DNA of 64,000 nt from Leptospira ryugenii (GCF_003114855.1 NZ_BFBB01000010.1:1-64000), one strand, 5' to 3'; counted from the stretch's first letter, positions 1 through 10,575 are shown. Numbers and translations are program-made. The notes: generated by a model not told the origin, from the letters alone.

Positions 1-1
1 T

Positions 2-3000
2 TATAGCCAAACCATCGCAAGTCTCACAGAGCGAGAGTTCACTGTGACCCAAACGGCCCAAAACCCACTCAACCAAATCGCAGAGATAAGCACAACGAAT
101 CCTGGCAAAAAAGGCTTAGCACCCGATGCTATGGATTTGGGCTATACAGTTCGATTGGACTTGGGGCAATCTTTATCCCCAAACATTGGTTTGTCTTCGG
201 TTCCAAAGGTTCCAGTTGCAAGACAAACCTATTCTCTCTTCCAAGCAAACTCTCAGCTCAAAGTGGAAACCTCTGTAACAGAAGTGGATGTCGCAAGCAC
301 CTTCCAAAAGACAAGCAATGGGATTTACCAGTACAGCCAACTCCTTTCCATGAATGAGAACAATGACCGGTCCGCACTCTTTGAACAAAGGAGGATGATC
401 AACCAAAATGCATATAACATTGATTGGGGGGCAAGGTCCGTAGCTCGTTTTGATGACAATGGCAATCTTGAAGGGGATGCTAGATTCAAAGACATCCTTA
501 CCATTCTCACAGACACAAAGAAGTCCAAACCTCTCATCGACTCCTGTATGGCAGATACCAATAAGTCCTACCAAGATTGTTTTAACAAAGTCCATGGCCA
601 AACTCTCGATAGACTGACAAAGATAGATGGAAGCCTCCGCTTTGAAGATGGGATGATTGTTCGTTCTCTTACCGAAAATGAGAGTAAGCTCCTTGGCCTC
701 TCTCCGATCCAAGATCCAAAACAACCTGACGCTAGGCATGGAATCTGTTATATCAATCCTAATGACCCAGAGTGTGTTGCCTTGAAGTTACTACGAAAGG
801 ACTTTGATGTGGATTTTAACGAGAGCACACGAGTCGCGACATTCACCAAAATCATCAGCAATGGCAAAATAGGTGGCCGCAATGCCAAAGGAGAATACAT
901 CAGCGGGACGCAAGCAGAACGCAGAAGTATGTATCTATCGAGTGTAGATCCAGTGATGGCTCCGAAAGGCAAAGACCTCTTTGACATCTGGGGGAATGAT
1001 GATTGGAAAGATCTGGAAGCACAAAACATGGCTGTCAACCAAACATTTTACAGCCGTAAGCTTACAGCTGATTCTAAAACTATCCAAAGCTCTGTTGCCT
1101 CTATCTTAAAAGTAGAATCAGAAAATGATGCCAAGTTCCGCAAAGCAAAACAAGACCAAGAAGCCCAAGATTCCCTCATCAAAGACCTGATCATCGCTTA
1201 CATCTCGGGTGGGATGGCTGGTGTCAAAGGAGCCATCAAAAGTAAAGTAGAAGATAAAATCAATGCAAGCCTTGCCGAAGCCTGGGCACGAGCCTCAGGT
1301 GCCGACGAAGACCAGATTGCCTTACTCACACAAGCTGTAAGCTTTCTCCGTGGGAAGGTAGCTGAGAAGAAAATCAAAAAAGACATGGCAAAAAATAACC
1401 TAACGAACGCAGGTATGGCTGTTGTAGCCGGTGGATTATCTTATGCCACGGGAGGTATGTCGAATCTTCTCATGGCGAATGGCCCGATGGCTGCTATGAA
1501 TGTATTCGGAGGTGGAGTTTCGAATATGTTTGGAGCTGCCTCAGGCCTTCTCTCGAATCCGATGGTGGTAGGTGCTACTGCAGCTTTTGGGCAAGCGGCG
1601 GCAAGTATCACTATGGGTGTCACAAATGCCGCCTATCGGGGGATAGCTGGTGACAAAAAGGCAGATGCCTTTACCAATAAGATGACAGGTCCAAAAGACA
1701 GACTTGCGGCCATCAAAGCTAATGAACAGTCCATTATCCAATCACATGTTACACAAGCTGTCGCAAAGTCCACCGGCCTTCCTATGGAAGTTGTTGGTAA
1801 CATCATTACGGATTACAAAGGTGCTCAGGCCGCTAAAAAAGTAAGGAATGCCGTAAACGGAAATCCCTTTGCCAACATAGGCACTCAAGTCGTAGGCGCA
1901 GTGGGAGGGATCATCAAAACAGCAATCGTCGCGACAGGCATGCCAGAACGAGATATCCAGAAGTCCTTTTCCGATGGCAATCGTATGCTCTTTGCAGGCT
2001 CAAGGGACAGCACCTTGGAAGCCCAAACACTTGCCTATACCAACCAGGCATTTGGTATGAAAGCCCCTGGCACTAGCTATACATCATCCACTCCCACACT
2101 GAAAGACAAGAAGGGATTCGTGAAAGAACTCTTCCAGAGGGAGGCAGTCAATCAATTGTCTGTTGGCATGAGCGAAGATGAACGAGCTGTCTTGAACTCT
2201 GCTCTTCGTGGGACTATTAGTCGAGTGGAACAAAGCAAAGCTGACAAAAAAGCAAGGGCGGAGGCGGTTAGATCCACTGTCGTAACAGCTGTGACTACGG
2301 CTGTTACCTTAGGCGCAGCATCTGGATTGAGCGTTTTCTCTTCCATTGGGCAAACAGTATCCAATGGAATCAACGCGGTTGCTCGGTTTTTGGGATCTGG
2401 GTTTACCATGGCAGCAACAGCAGCACCCCACGTAGGTGCAGCCGTGATCAATGCAGGAATTCAGATGGCGGATGGCGCGAGAAACGGTGTAGATGGCATG
2501 ACGGCTGGCTTTCTCAATGGGGCAATCGGAGTCTTTACTGCGGGCGGAGCGTTCGACTTTGGTGAGGTTACGGATGCTGTTACCAAAGTAACTTCAAAGT
2601 CTACCTTGGGTCTAGGTGTAAGCTATGATAGGCAAAATGGATGGGGAGGTATGCTTGGTGTTGGTGGAGCATCAGCTAACGCGAGTATTTCTTTCTCACA
2701 AAGGGGGAATACAACGATTAATGGATCTTGGAACACAGGTTTCCGAGGAGTCCAGGTAACCGCATCCAGCACGACGAATGGAGAACAGACGTTAGGTGCG
2801 AATTTTAACCCATCCAATGAAGGACCAAGGCGAGGTTGGAACATTGGAGCTAATTATGATTTCAATGGTGGTGGGGCATCTGCCAACGTTGGATATACAG
2901 ATGCTGCGACAGGTCTTGGTCTGACCTCAACGATTGATAGAAATGGTCTTTCAACATCGTCATCTTTGAATGGAAATAATTATGGCACGATGACCCAAGA

Positions 3001-5737
3001 TGGGTATACAGCTGAAGAATTCAACTGGGCGCAGAATAACATCAACATGGCACAAAATAGGACAGATGATCTTGCTCGTGATGCGAATTCAATAGATGTA
3101 TTGAAGAAATCAGGAATGTCGGATGCGGATATTAATGCCATGTCTCCTGAGGATAGAGATAGGGCAGCCAATAAAATCCTACGAGAAAAAGAGAACAAAA
3201 AACTGCAAGACTCAGGTAAAACTCCAGAAGAAATCGCAAGGATGACCGAATACGAAAGGGAACAGGCACTTGATCGACTCGAGGGAGTGGCGACCATCGA
3301 CAACTTTACTGCTGACGACATCGCAAGAGCAGCCTTAGGATTGGTGGGTGCGTTTACAGGCATCGCGGGTCTTGCCTTTGCAGGGGGAACAACTGGAAAT
3401 AATGTTCCTAATAGATCTCATGCGGTAACTCCTGAAGTATTGGCTAGAAATGAGGAAGAGGATAGTGAAGTCGCGGTAGATAGTGATGGTAATCCTCTTC
3501 CACCAAAACCTATGAAAATGCCTGAGAGAGTGGCAGACATTGTTCCACCTAAGCCAGCAGAACAAACAAAACTTCCATCTGCTCCAAAACCTAAGGCACA
3601 TCCTGGAAAGGAACCCGATGTCAAGGCTAAACCACCAAAGGCGGAACTACCGCCTAGACCAGGCATAGCAGCAACAGTTCCAGTATCAGATTCGAATAAC
3701 GGAAGTTTGACTGATCGACTTGTGAAACTTGGGAAAGATGGGTTACAAATTGCTGGCGATGTGGTAGGTGCGATTATTGGACCAGTTGATCTTAGCGGAC
3801 AAGATATTCCAAGGAATCCACAATCTTCTAGAATCTTAACAGAATATTCAGCTAATCAGAGTAAAGCGTTCCTTAAGCATGCAAAAGAATTGGATACCAG
3901 AATAAAAGCGCGAATTAAGCCAGAGAATTATTCTCCCGAAGGAAAGGCCTTGTTAGCTGAGCGTAACAATTTGAACGATCAGATGAGCATCATAATGATT
4001 TTTGGAGATTATAAAGAGAAAGATCTACAGCTTAGAGATGCTGAGAAAGCAAAAAAAGTCTTAGAGCAGCAAATCAAAAAATTTATAGATGAGAAAAAAT
4101 CTCCAAATTCACTAGAGGTAAAAAGCTGGAAAGATGCACTTGCTAGAACAAATAAGAGTATTTTGGATCTACAGAAGTCAATGAGTGACCAGCTGAAGCC
4201 ATATAGCAGCAAATTAGCGGAAGTAAACCGAAAATTAAATGACTATGAGAAGGCATTTGAAAAATCGGCGAAGCAATCCGAGAGAAATAGAAAGCTAGTA
4301 GAGATCACTGCTGAAATTCTCGCTAGTGAATCCGCTGATTTTAATGGAGACGAAAAGTCAAAGCTCCAAACTTTATACGACAACTATCAGAAAGCTGTAA
4401 AAGATCTTAACGCAGTGGCTTTAGACCCAAATGATCCAAAATCACGTGATAAATTTGACAAGGCTATAAAGGCGAGGAAAAAAGCTGAGAGTGCGCTTTA
4501 CGAATCCTCTACAGGAAAAGATATCCTTAGGACACTGGACTTATCGACTCGTCCAGATGTGGATTTAGATGTAAAATATCCTGATTTGGATGATAGTTAT
4601 GTAGTGAAAGAAACAGTTTTTAGTCTCAACAATGCACAGCGTAAAATGATTCACGAGCTGAGATCTGGTCTGGAATCACGGGATATCCAGGATCCTGTTA
4701 AGAGGAAAACAATTGCTGAACTTCAAGAGAAAGCTGAGACGGCAAAAGCAAATCTAGAAAAAAAATTACAAGAAGTGTCGCCAAAAATTAACCAATTGAA
4801 TATTGAATTTAGTAAGAAAATGGCTGAGATTAATGCTGGAAACTTTTCTGAAAAAGTAAAAGAATCCAAAATAAAATCACTTACTTCAGAACATAAAGGA
4901 AAAATGGACAGATTGACTCAGAAAGAAAGCTCAGAATATGCTACAGCGGATGCAAAATACAAAAAGGAAAGAGTGTATGCAGCCATTTTGGAAGATCCAA
5001 GCTTGAACACCAATCTCCCATTAGACAGCAAAGACACTAAACAATTACCTTTTGAGAATACGAAAGCAGCAATTTACGACCTTTTTTACTCAGGAGATGA
5101 AAAGAAAATGGCTTCTGCCGCCAATGCCTTGTTTGATTCTAAGATGAATCTTGGACAAACTGGTCCGTTAGGTGATAGAAAACTAGTAGATAAGCTTGTC
5201 CCCACTGAGGATAATACACTTCGGGAGGGAACAGGTCACATCCGCACCTTTGAGTTCATGGGGAAAGAGATTATGATTCCAGGAGTTGCCGGTGAAAATA
5301 TCAGTAGTGATTTTGGAGTGCGCCATGATCCGACTACAGGAAATGATGCGAGACATGGTGCCCTTGACAATGCAATTCCCGTGGGGACTCGGATCGGGTT
5401 TCCTGTTGGAGGTGAAGTGATTGAATTCAGAGAAGGTGGTGATTCGGAAATCAACTCTTTACACAAAACTGGTGGCCAGTATGTTGTGATTAAGATCGAT
5501 AACTCTGATCTTGTAATTAAAGTTCAGCACAATAGTAAGCTATTGGTACCGAGAGGTAAGGATACGAAGGTCTTACCAGGGCAAGCGATCGCCTTATCTG
5601 GAAATTCTGGACGCTCTACCGGCCCTCATGCGCATATACAGTTTGAAAAAATATTACCAGATGGTAAGCGTGAATTATTTATTCCAGAAAAAGCTGAGGA
5701 TTTGGAAATTTTAAGAAAGGCAGGGTTAGTTAGATGA
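2..5737 (+). CDS. Giant TIGR04388-like protein with C-terminal M23 peptidase domain (5' partial)
   Basis: The frame is open to the left window edge, so the GTG at 44 is probably not the true start. Counting from that GTG, residues about 200-330 and 350-750 match a region of the 2707-aa protein at 10609-18732 (shared IVRSLT and ISG motifs). Ala/Gly-rich hydrophobic stretches lie at about 450-530 and 740-840, Gly/Ser-rich beta-like repeats at about 850-990, a Pro/Lys-rich linker at about 1150-1210 and coiled coil at about 1270-1640. The C-terminus is an M23 (LytM-type) endopeptidase domain with both zinc motifs: HGALD at 1771-1775 and HAH at 1862-1864. M23 enzymes cleave peptidoglycan cross-bridges, so activity in the cell wall or periplasm is inferred. 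The stop overlaps the next start (ATGA). The family is Leptospira-specific as far as I recall and its role is unknown. Confidence 0.8.
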   Translation, partial: YSQTIASLTEREFTVTQTAQNPLNQIAEISTTNPGKKGLAPDAMDLGYTVRLDLGQSLSPNIGLSSVPKVPVARQTYSLFQANSQLKVETSVTEVDVASTFQKTSNGIYQYSQLLSMNENNDRSALFEQRRMINQNAYNIDWGARSVARFDDNGNLEGDARFKDILTILTDTKKSKPLIDSCMADTNKSYQDCFNKVHGQTLDRLTKIDGSLRFEDGMIVRSLTENESKLLGLSPIQDPKQPDARHGICYINPNDPECVALKLLRKDFDVDFNESTRVATFTKIISNGKIGGRNAKGEYISGTQAERRSMYLSSVDPVMAPKGKDLFDIWGNDDWKDLEAQNMAVNQTFYSRKLTADSKTIQSSVASILKVESENDAKFRKAKQDQEAQDSLIKDLIIAYISGGMAGVKGAIKSKVEDKINASLAEAWARASGADEDQIALLTQAVSFLRGKVAEKKIKKDMAKNNLTNAGMAVVAGGLSYATGGMSNLLMANGPMAAMNVFGGGVSNMFGAASGLLSNPMVVGATAAFGQAAASITMGVTNAAYRGIAGDKKADAFTNKMTGPKDRLAAIKANEQSIIQSHVTQAVAKSTGLPMEVVGNIITDYKGAQAAKKVRNAVNGNPFANIGTQVVGAVGGIIKTAIVATGMPERDIQKSFSDGNRMLFAGSRDSTLEAQTLAYTNQAFGMKAPGTSYTSSTPTLKDKKGFVKELFQREAVNQLSVGMSEDERAVLNSALRGTISRVEQSKADKKARAEAVRSTVVTAVTTAVTLGAASGLSVFSSIGQTVSNGINAVARFLGSGFTMAATAAPHVGAAVINAGIQMADGARNGVDGMTAGFLNGAIGVFTAGGAFDFGEVTDAVTKVTSKSTLGLGVSYDRQNGWGGMLGVGGASANASISFSQRGNTTINGSWNTGFRGVQVTASSTTNGEQTLGANFNPSNEGPRRGWNIGANYDFNGGGASANVGYTDAATGLGLTSTIDRNGLSTSSSLNGNNYGTMTQDGYTAEEFNWAQNNINMAQNRTDDLARDANSIDVLKKSGMSDADINAMSPEDRDRAANKILREKENKKLQDSGKTPEEIARMTEYEREQALDRLEGVATIDNFTADDIARAALGLVGAFTGIAGLAFAGGTTGNNVPNRSHAVTPEVLARNEEEDSEVAVDSDGNPLPPKPMKMPERVADIVPPKPAEQTKLPSAPKPKAHPGKEPDVKAKPPKAELPPRPGIAATVPVSDSNNGSLTDRLVKLGKDGLQIAGDVVGAIIGPVDLSGQDIPRNPQSSRILTEYSANQSKAFLKHAKELDTRIKARIKPENYSPEGKALLAERNNLNDQMSIIMIFGDYKEKDLQLRDAEKAKKVLEQQIKKFIDEKKSPNSLEVKSWKDALARTNKSILDLQKSMSDQLKPYSSKLAEVNRKLNDYEKAFEKSAKQSERNRKLVEITAEILASESADFNGDEKSKLQTLYDNYQKAVKDLNAVALDPNDPKSRDKFDKAIKARKKAESALYESSTGKDILRTLDLSTRPDVDLDVKYPDLDDSYVVKETVFSLNNAQRKMIHELRSGLESRDIQDPVKRKTIAELQEKAETAKANLEKKLQEVSPKINQLNIEFSKKMAEINAGNFSEKVKESKIKSLTSEHKGKMDRLTQKESSEYATADAKYKKERVYAAILEDPSLNTNLPLDSKDTKQLPFENTKAAIYDLFYSGDEKKMASAANALFDSKMNLGQTGPLGDRKLVDKLVPTEDNTLREGTGHIRTFEFMGKEIMIPGVAGENISSDFGVRHDPTTGNDARHGALDNAIPVGTRIGFPVGGEVIEFREGGDSEINSLHKTGGQYVVIKIDNSDLVIKVQHNSKLLVPRGKDTKVLPGQAIALSGNSGRSTGPHAHIQFEKILPDGKRELFIPEKAEDLEILRKAGLVR

Positions 5738-6513
5738 GGATTTTATTCACGATACTCCTAATTACTGGTATGATGCATTGTAAAGAGAAAGCGGGTGATG
5801 AAGGGCAGTCTCGTCGAGACCAAGAGCTTTCCGTTAAACCAACACCATCACTGGAAGTGATTCCGGAGATGCCACCTCTCGTGATCACTGATGGCTCCAT
5901 TTACATAAAGCCAGAAGAGGACCCTGAGCTCAAACTTGATATGAAAGAAATATCGATTGGAGAATTCATGTATCTCTTCGCAGAGAGGTATGAGAAAAGC
6001 CCATACCGAAGGATTAGTGTTGTGCCAATGGTCGCAAACTTTAAAACGGTACATTCATTTACACATGGAGATATTGATTTCTCTCTATATGAGGATGAGA
6101 ATCAAATCGTTCATTACAATCTTTATTTTGGAGATTATGAAATGTACGGTGAATATGCATCGACTGGAATAATTCAAAAAGTACTATGTCGGAATTTAGA
6201 CAAGGCAAGAAAAGAATGCAAATTATTTGTCAAACAGGATGTTAAAAGATCTGGCGGATATCCATATTTCCCTTACGACGCGTTTTTATTTTTTGTCAAA
6301 GATAATTACCTGTTTTATGTAGTGGGCATGAATAAAGAAGGAGTCTTCCATAATGCGGGTGTATTGGGTTTTAATTTTAGAGGAAATGATTTTCCAAAGG
6401 CTTCATTGATTTATTTAAAAAATGCATTTAAAATTATGTACTCTGAAGACAAAGATTTTTATCCCAATAAGGCATTCGTAACGAAAGATGATATTGAATT
6501 CTTATTAGAGTGA
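5734..6513 (+). CDS. Putative lipoprotein, tandem paralogue 1
   Basis: A 259-aa protein with a short hydrophobic N-terminus ending in MMHC, a plausible spirochaetal lipobox with Cys near residue 16. The rest is soluble and of unrecognised fold. It shares a scaffold with the next gene: a conserved CRNLD..R.ECK.FVK segment near residues 145-165, an aromatic FVKD.YLF segment, and an end of the type D-E-F-L-L-E. It overlaps the upstream giant gene by four bases, so it is probably translationally coupled and may work with the peptidase. Function is unknown. Confidence 0.7.
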   Translation: MRILFTILLITGMMHCKEKAGDEGQSRRDQELSVKPTPSLEVIPEMPPLVITDGSIYIKPEEDPELKLDMKEISIGEFMYLFAERYEKSPYRRISVVPMVANFKTVHSFTHGDIDFSLYEDENQIVHYNLYFGDYEMYGEYASTGIIQKVLCRNLDKARKECKLFVKQDVKRSGGYPYFPYDAFLFFVKDNYLFYVVGMNKEGVFHNAGVLGFNFRGNDFPKASLIYLKNAFKIMYSEDKDFYPNKAFVTKDDIEFLLE

Positions 6514-6546
6514 AATGCATTATAAGAAGGCAGGGTTAGTTGTTAG

Positions 6547-7314
6547 ATGAAAAAATTAATTTTGACTCTCCTAATCTTTTGCTTACACGACTGTAAAGAG
6601 ACAAAACCTGAAGTGAGTAAAGCGACCGTAAGTCAACAGATGGATGAGGTCAAGACTGAAACAGAAGTCGTTCCAGAACTTGGCGAGTTGAGAATTTCGG
6701 CGGGCTCCATTACTTTAACTTCAGACGAAATTCTTGCATTTGATGACGGAATGAAGGATATTTCTATATCAGATTTTTTAGATTTTTTTGGATTAGTCCA
6801 TCCAGCAGTGATTGGAAAAGATATCACGCTAGTAGACCTGAACGGAAATGAAATTAATCCAGTCAATTTTTATCAGACGATGAACTTCTCGATACGAAAA
6901 GAGGGCGATGGAAATTTTACGTATAATCTCCATTATCCATATTCAGAAGATGAATATTTTGATTCATTGGGAAAAATTCGAAGTGTAAAGTGTCGAAATC
7001 TTGATCGCCCTAGAAACGAATGTAAAATTTTCGTAAAAGCAAACAAACTTTCAAATAGTTTTCCGAACCAATATTTTGATTACAGCTATTTTCATTTTAT
7101 CGTCAAAGATAAGTATCTCTTTTTGGTTCAGGGATTCGATGGCAAGGGCATTGGGCAAATGAGCTTTTTTACGTTTCAAGTAAAAGGTGCCGACTTTCCA
7201 AGAACTAACTTAGAATATCTTAAGGCAGCCATCAAAATCCTGAATGCTGATGAAAAGAATAAACATATTTTAAAAGACTTTAAGCCAGATGATCTAGAGT
7301 ATTTTTTACAATAA
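6547..7314 (+). CDS. Putative lipoprotein, tandem paralogue 2
   Basis: A 255-aa paralogue of the preceding gene. The N-terminus MKKLILTLLIF ends in HDCKE, so Cys near residue 15 is the likely lipidation site. It keeps the CRNLDRPRNECKIFVK core and the C-terminal DDLEYFLQ. The 33 bases between the two genes repeat the tail of the giant gene, pointing to a tandem duplication. It is last in the run, with no clear intrinsic terminator behind it. Function is unknown. Confidence 0.7.
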   Translation: MKKLILTLLIFCLHDCKETKPEVSKATVSQQMDEVKTETEVVPELGELRISAGSITLTSDEILAFDDGMKDISISDFLDFFGLVHPAVIGKDITLVDLNGNEINPVNFYQTMNFSIRKEGDGNFTYNLHYPYSEDEYFDSLGKIRSVKCRNLDRPRNECKIFVKANKLSNSFPNQYFDYSYFHFIVKDKYLFLVQGFDGKGIGQMSFFTFQVKGADFPRTNLEYLKAAIKILNADEKNKHILKDFKPDDLEYFLQ

Positions 7315-7811
7315 AAAAAAGGATTTAGAGCCTGGCTGAGCCTCGCAAAAACTATAATATTGGACACTTTGTTCGTTAGAACGATTATTTACCCCCGCAC
7401 CTCGGATCGAAGCGGAAATCCTTTGCAAAGCAAAGATTGGAGCGAAGAGCTGGATCGATTGTTGACAAAAGTTACAATCCACTAACCCTTCCGAGGTGCC
7501 AAAGCAAACATATATAAAATGTAGAATTCGATCTTCTAGGCCGTTTAGACAAACTTTGTTTCCATCGGAAGCGGAGTCCAGGGAGGGCGTAGCGCCGCCA
7601 TTCGAGCAGGAGTGCGAGACAGGCGGGAGATGGAAACAGATGTTTGGCGATGATTTATGATTTCACTCTGGTTTGTTTGTTCGCCTTTTTACACCTTTCT
7701 TGGCAATTTGACCATTTCATTCAAAAATCCTAGGTCTGACGGGGAATCAATATTTTCCACTTTTTTGAAGACGAGCTTGCCGTGATCTATTTTGAGCTAT
7801 TCTAAACAAAA
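7315..7811. other. Non-coding stretch with two long-range palindromes
   Basis: No convincing gene. Inverted repeats can be read: GCACCTCGG at 7394-7402 pairs with CCGAGGTGC at 7491-7499, and GTTTCCATC at 7558-7566 pairs with GATGGAAAC at 7629-7637, the latter enclosing a GC-rich inner stem. The two arrangements have similar size and design (about 80-105 bp) and separate converging transcription units. They may be decayed dispersed palindromic repeats; they lack the TAAC/GTTA ends of the attC sites further right. Confidence 0.45.
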
Positions 7812-8594
7812 TTAATTGTTTGTAAAAAATCTTGCTCTACCTGCTCCTGTACAGCTGGTATTTGCTGCACCAGTCGTGGTATAGGTACCGTCATTATAGT
7901 AGGTAAAACTGTAAACAGTATCTGCACCTTCGGCAAAAAGCCAGGTGCAGCGACCAACTATTGTTTTAGCAGGAAACCTTGTGGCGCAAGATGACGTGCT
8001 ATAATTTGTAGTTAAGGTTGGGCAAGAGTTAAGAGTCGAACCGCTTGGGTAGTCATAGCAGTCAGTGGATAGTGTGGCTTGACAGCTGGCTTTACCAGAA
8101 AGGTGGTTGTTTAGAACGATAAATTGGAAAGTCAAATTTGATTCACTTGTTGTCGAAATTTCAAAAGCATACTCTTTATTTGCTTCCAATGCAATGCTGT
8201 TAGCCTCGCCACTATTTGTTAAAAAGCCGGATGTTTTTGTCTGCAATTGAGTAGAAGAGTCTAATTTGGAGGTTGAATTGAATAGTTTTAACGTAATCTC
8301 AAAGCTATTGGATTTTCCGAAACCCGCATAATAATAAGTAGCTGCACTTGTAGTGGTAAACTTGAAGTATGCAGGTGAGTTCCTCCTAGCCGATCCAGAA
8401 ACCTGGGTTCCTAACGTTAAGGTTGTGAAGTTTGGCGGAGTGGTCGCTGTGCCGGACGAAGAAGAGCCAGAATTAGACGAAGAAATTCGCTGCAATAAAA
8501 GCAAATTTGTAATACTTTCACTTTCATTATTTTGTGATGGCTGATTGCAGGCTCCTAGTAAGAGAATACAAATAATAAAGGATATATATTTCAT
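7812..8594 (-). CDS. Putative outer lipoprotein with Ser-rich linker
   Basis: A 260-aa protein with a typical lipoprotein signal (hydrophobic segment ending LLGAC, Cys 16), then a low-complexity Ser/Gly/Thr stretch at about residues 38-55 that looks like a surface tether. The following 100 residues are Ser/Thr-rich and beta-like, in the style of pre-peptidase C-terminal or bacterial Ig-like domains. The last 90 residues contain about nine cysteines, which suggests disulfides and an extracytoplasmic location. Monocistronic. No specific function recognised. Confidence 0.65.
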   Translation of the reverse strand: MKYISFIICILLLGACNQPSQNNESESITNLLLLQRISSSNSGSSSSGTATTPPNFTTLTLGTQVSGSARRNSPAYFKFTTTSAATYYYAGFGKSNSFEITLKLFNSTSKLDSSTQLQTKTSGFLTNSGEANSIALEANKEYAFEISTTSESNLTFQFIVLNNHLSGKASCQATLSTDCYDYPSGSTLNSCPTLTTNYSTSSCATRFPAKTIVGRCTWLFAEGADTVYSFTYYNDGTYTTTGAANTSCTGAGRARFFTNN

Positions 8595-9032
8595 AAGACT
8601 TTCTAAAAATATTTAGATAAAAAAACAAGTTCTTTTTTTCGCATAACAAAAATGCATTTGCAAGGTTTTAACTACAAAAAATTGAGTAAATACCCTACGT
8701 TTGGTGAATCAGATGTGAATTAGAAAATTTTTTCTAGGATCAAATAAATCAGTTCTTAAGTATTCTTATATTATCGAAGACAATGAAAAGAAATAGGACA
8801 TAATCACTGATAACGTCGGACTCATGCCAAGATAAACAATGAGAACATCCAAATGGATTATGGGCCTTCCATTCAATTATTTTGAAAACACTCCCCAGCT
8901 ATGCCTCCGATCCTCTGTGGAGAGTTGGGATCAAATTACAAATTTCTTATGGGATGCAACTGGAAGTATAATACAGGCATTCTATGATTTCTAATTCTCT
9001 CCTTCGAAAAACTGAGAAGTTCAGAAAATCTA
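8595..9032. other. Intergenic, nothing recognised
   Basis: About 440 A+T-rich bases between two minus-strand genes. It should hold the promoter of the lipoprotein gene at 7812-8594, but I see no motif I would defend and no ORF with gene-like composition. Confidence 0.4.
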
Positions 9033-9644
9033 TCAGAGAAATTTAATTGACACTACAATCTTCTCAAGTTCCGCAAAGCCTCCATTTGCCTCATCAGATC
9101 TAAATCCGGCACCGATTATAAAAGATTGGCGCTTATGGGTTACTATCCAAATTGCTGAGGTTATATCATAGGACGTACTACCTTCAACAGACAATTTATA
9201 CGAGTACTTAATAAATGCAGACTTGTGACCATCGAGTTTGGTTAAAACAGGTTTTGACAATAGTTTAAAATTGGCAAAATTCGATTTCATCGTCTTTGCA
9301 ATCGATTCTAAATACAGTTCAGGCTTTTCAGGATCGACCACTGCTTTAGGAGCAACATTAATTTTCAAAGATGGATTGATATCATCATACGGATTCTTAT
9401 ACTTTAAAATTGAGAAAAATGGAACTTGTGTGTATTTCTTGAGTAGGGCATCAAATTCCTCGTCCGAGGACTTAACTCGGTTTAGATTTTCTGTAAAATC
9501 TTCAGATGAACTATCATGCCAACTTTTAGGTTTTTCAATTGAGAAACCAAATGCCTTGAATGTAACTGTCTTTGTGTCACGTGCAAGTAAATGCGTTGAA
9601 ACAAGAAAAAGGAAGGTAAATAGAAGATACTTAATGAAATTCAA
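9033..9644 (-). CDS. Secreted protein, PsbP/Mog1-like fold suspected
   Basis: A 203-aa protein with a clear signal peptide (MNFIKYLLFTFLFLVSTHLLA, about 21 residues). The mature part begins with F.I..P..W followed by regular beta-rich spacing, reminiscent of PsbP/Mog1/DcrB-like periplasmic proteins, and ends with an EKIVVSIKF strand. No catalytic residues are apparent. The fold suggestion is pattern-based and weak; periplasmic or secreted location is well supported. Confidence 0.6.
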   Translation of the reverse strand: MNFIKYLLFTFLFLVSTHLLARDTKTVTFKAFGFSIEKPKSWHDSSSEDFTENLNRVKSSDEEFDALLKKYTQVPFFSILKYKNPYDDINPSLKINVAPKAVVDPEKPELYLESIAKTMKSNFANFKLLSKPVLTKLDGHKSAFIKYSYKLSVEGSTSYDITSAIWIVTHKRQSFIIGAGFRSDEANGGFAELEKIVVSIKFL

Positions 9645-9873
9645 ATTGCTTACCGGAAGTACAGAAATCTTTTCCTTTGAAACCTTTACAGAATCTTTGG
9701 ACGCTTCCTTTTAGAGTCCAAAGAGTAGTAAAATTGCTCAAGTCAAAAATCTATTAATCTATAACAAAAGCTACATTTTTTGAAAGAGGGATTTGTTATG
9801 GGAAGTTTTTCCTTTTCTCATTTAATGATTAAAATTTAAGAAAATCGATAAGCAAACTAGACTTTTGAAAGAT

Positions 9874-10575
9874 TCACTTTCCTAATATTCTAGAAACAAA
9901 AAATAAGATCATACCGAAAGAGACTATCCAGGCCAAAAGAGCTCTACGATAGTTTTGTCTGGAACTCCAATGCATCGATCGAATGTATATAACTGCAGAA
10001 TACACAAATCCCACTGCTAACACGAGTATCAAGGCACCAACATACACTCCTAATCCAAAAGTACCTATTGGCTTGTCAAAAGGGAATAGGGCATTGATCA
10101 GCAAAAAGGGAAATAGTAGAACATTCACCAAAGCTACTGAGTTGAGGATAGCTGATAAATTTTTTATGAAAGAGGGTTTTACATCTTCAAGATATACTAG
10201 GAAAAGATAAGTAAATATTGAAAGAAATCCCACCGTCAAAATAAGTGCAAACACTAGATAGATTACATTGAAGGGGTATAAGTTTAAATAGGTTCCGAGT
10301 CCCGTAATTCCTTTTTTTGTATATCCCAATACCATTTGTTCATTAAGAGCTGAATAGTATCGATATCCTATTAAGAACAAACATAGATAAAAACCTACGT
10401 AATTCAACATAGTGAATGTAAATCGTTTTATCGAATCCATGAGTATTTGCTTATCTTCTGCCGGATTCTCGAACGCCTTCTCGAAATCAGGTCGAATGAT
10501 TCCTTTCCATTGTTTTAAATATTTTTTAAACCAGTCGGTTCTTATATCCAAGGCTAATTCTTTATTCATTTTCAT
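9874..10575 (-). CDS. Yip1-like multi-spanning membrane protein
   Basis: A 233-aa protein with a charged N-terminus and about five or six hydrophobic segments (from about residue 55 to the end). It is a paralogue of the 225-aa protein at 57823-58500: both have a GY-Y tract after the first helix, a YP-NV-Y segment, an LED/LVYLED loop, an IFPF or LFPF motif before helix 4, and a terminal R-R-A-SW/AW segment. The layout resembles Yip1/YIF1-type bacterial membrane proteins, whose function is unclear. It lies 33 bases after the giant gene and is probably co-transcribed with it. Confidence 0.65.
   Translation of the reverse strand: MKMNKELALDIRTDWFKKYLKQWKGIIRPDFEKAFENPAEDKQILMDSIKRFTFTMLNYVGFYLCLFLIGYRYYSALNEQMVLGYTKKGITGLGTYLNLYPFNVIYLVFALILTVGFLSIFTYLFLVYLEDVKPSFIKNLSAILNSVALVNVLLFPFLLINALFPFDKPIGTFGLGVYVGALILVLAVGFVYSAVIYIRSMHWSSRQNYRRALLAWIVSFGMILFFVSRILGK

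Noticed and set aside
9238..9714. 158-aa plus-strand ORF opposite the secreted protein
   Set aside because: Shadow; the minus frame has a clear signal peptide and protein-like composition.
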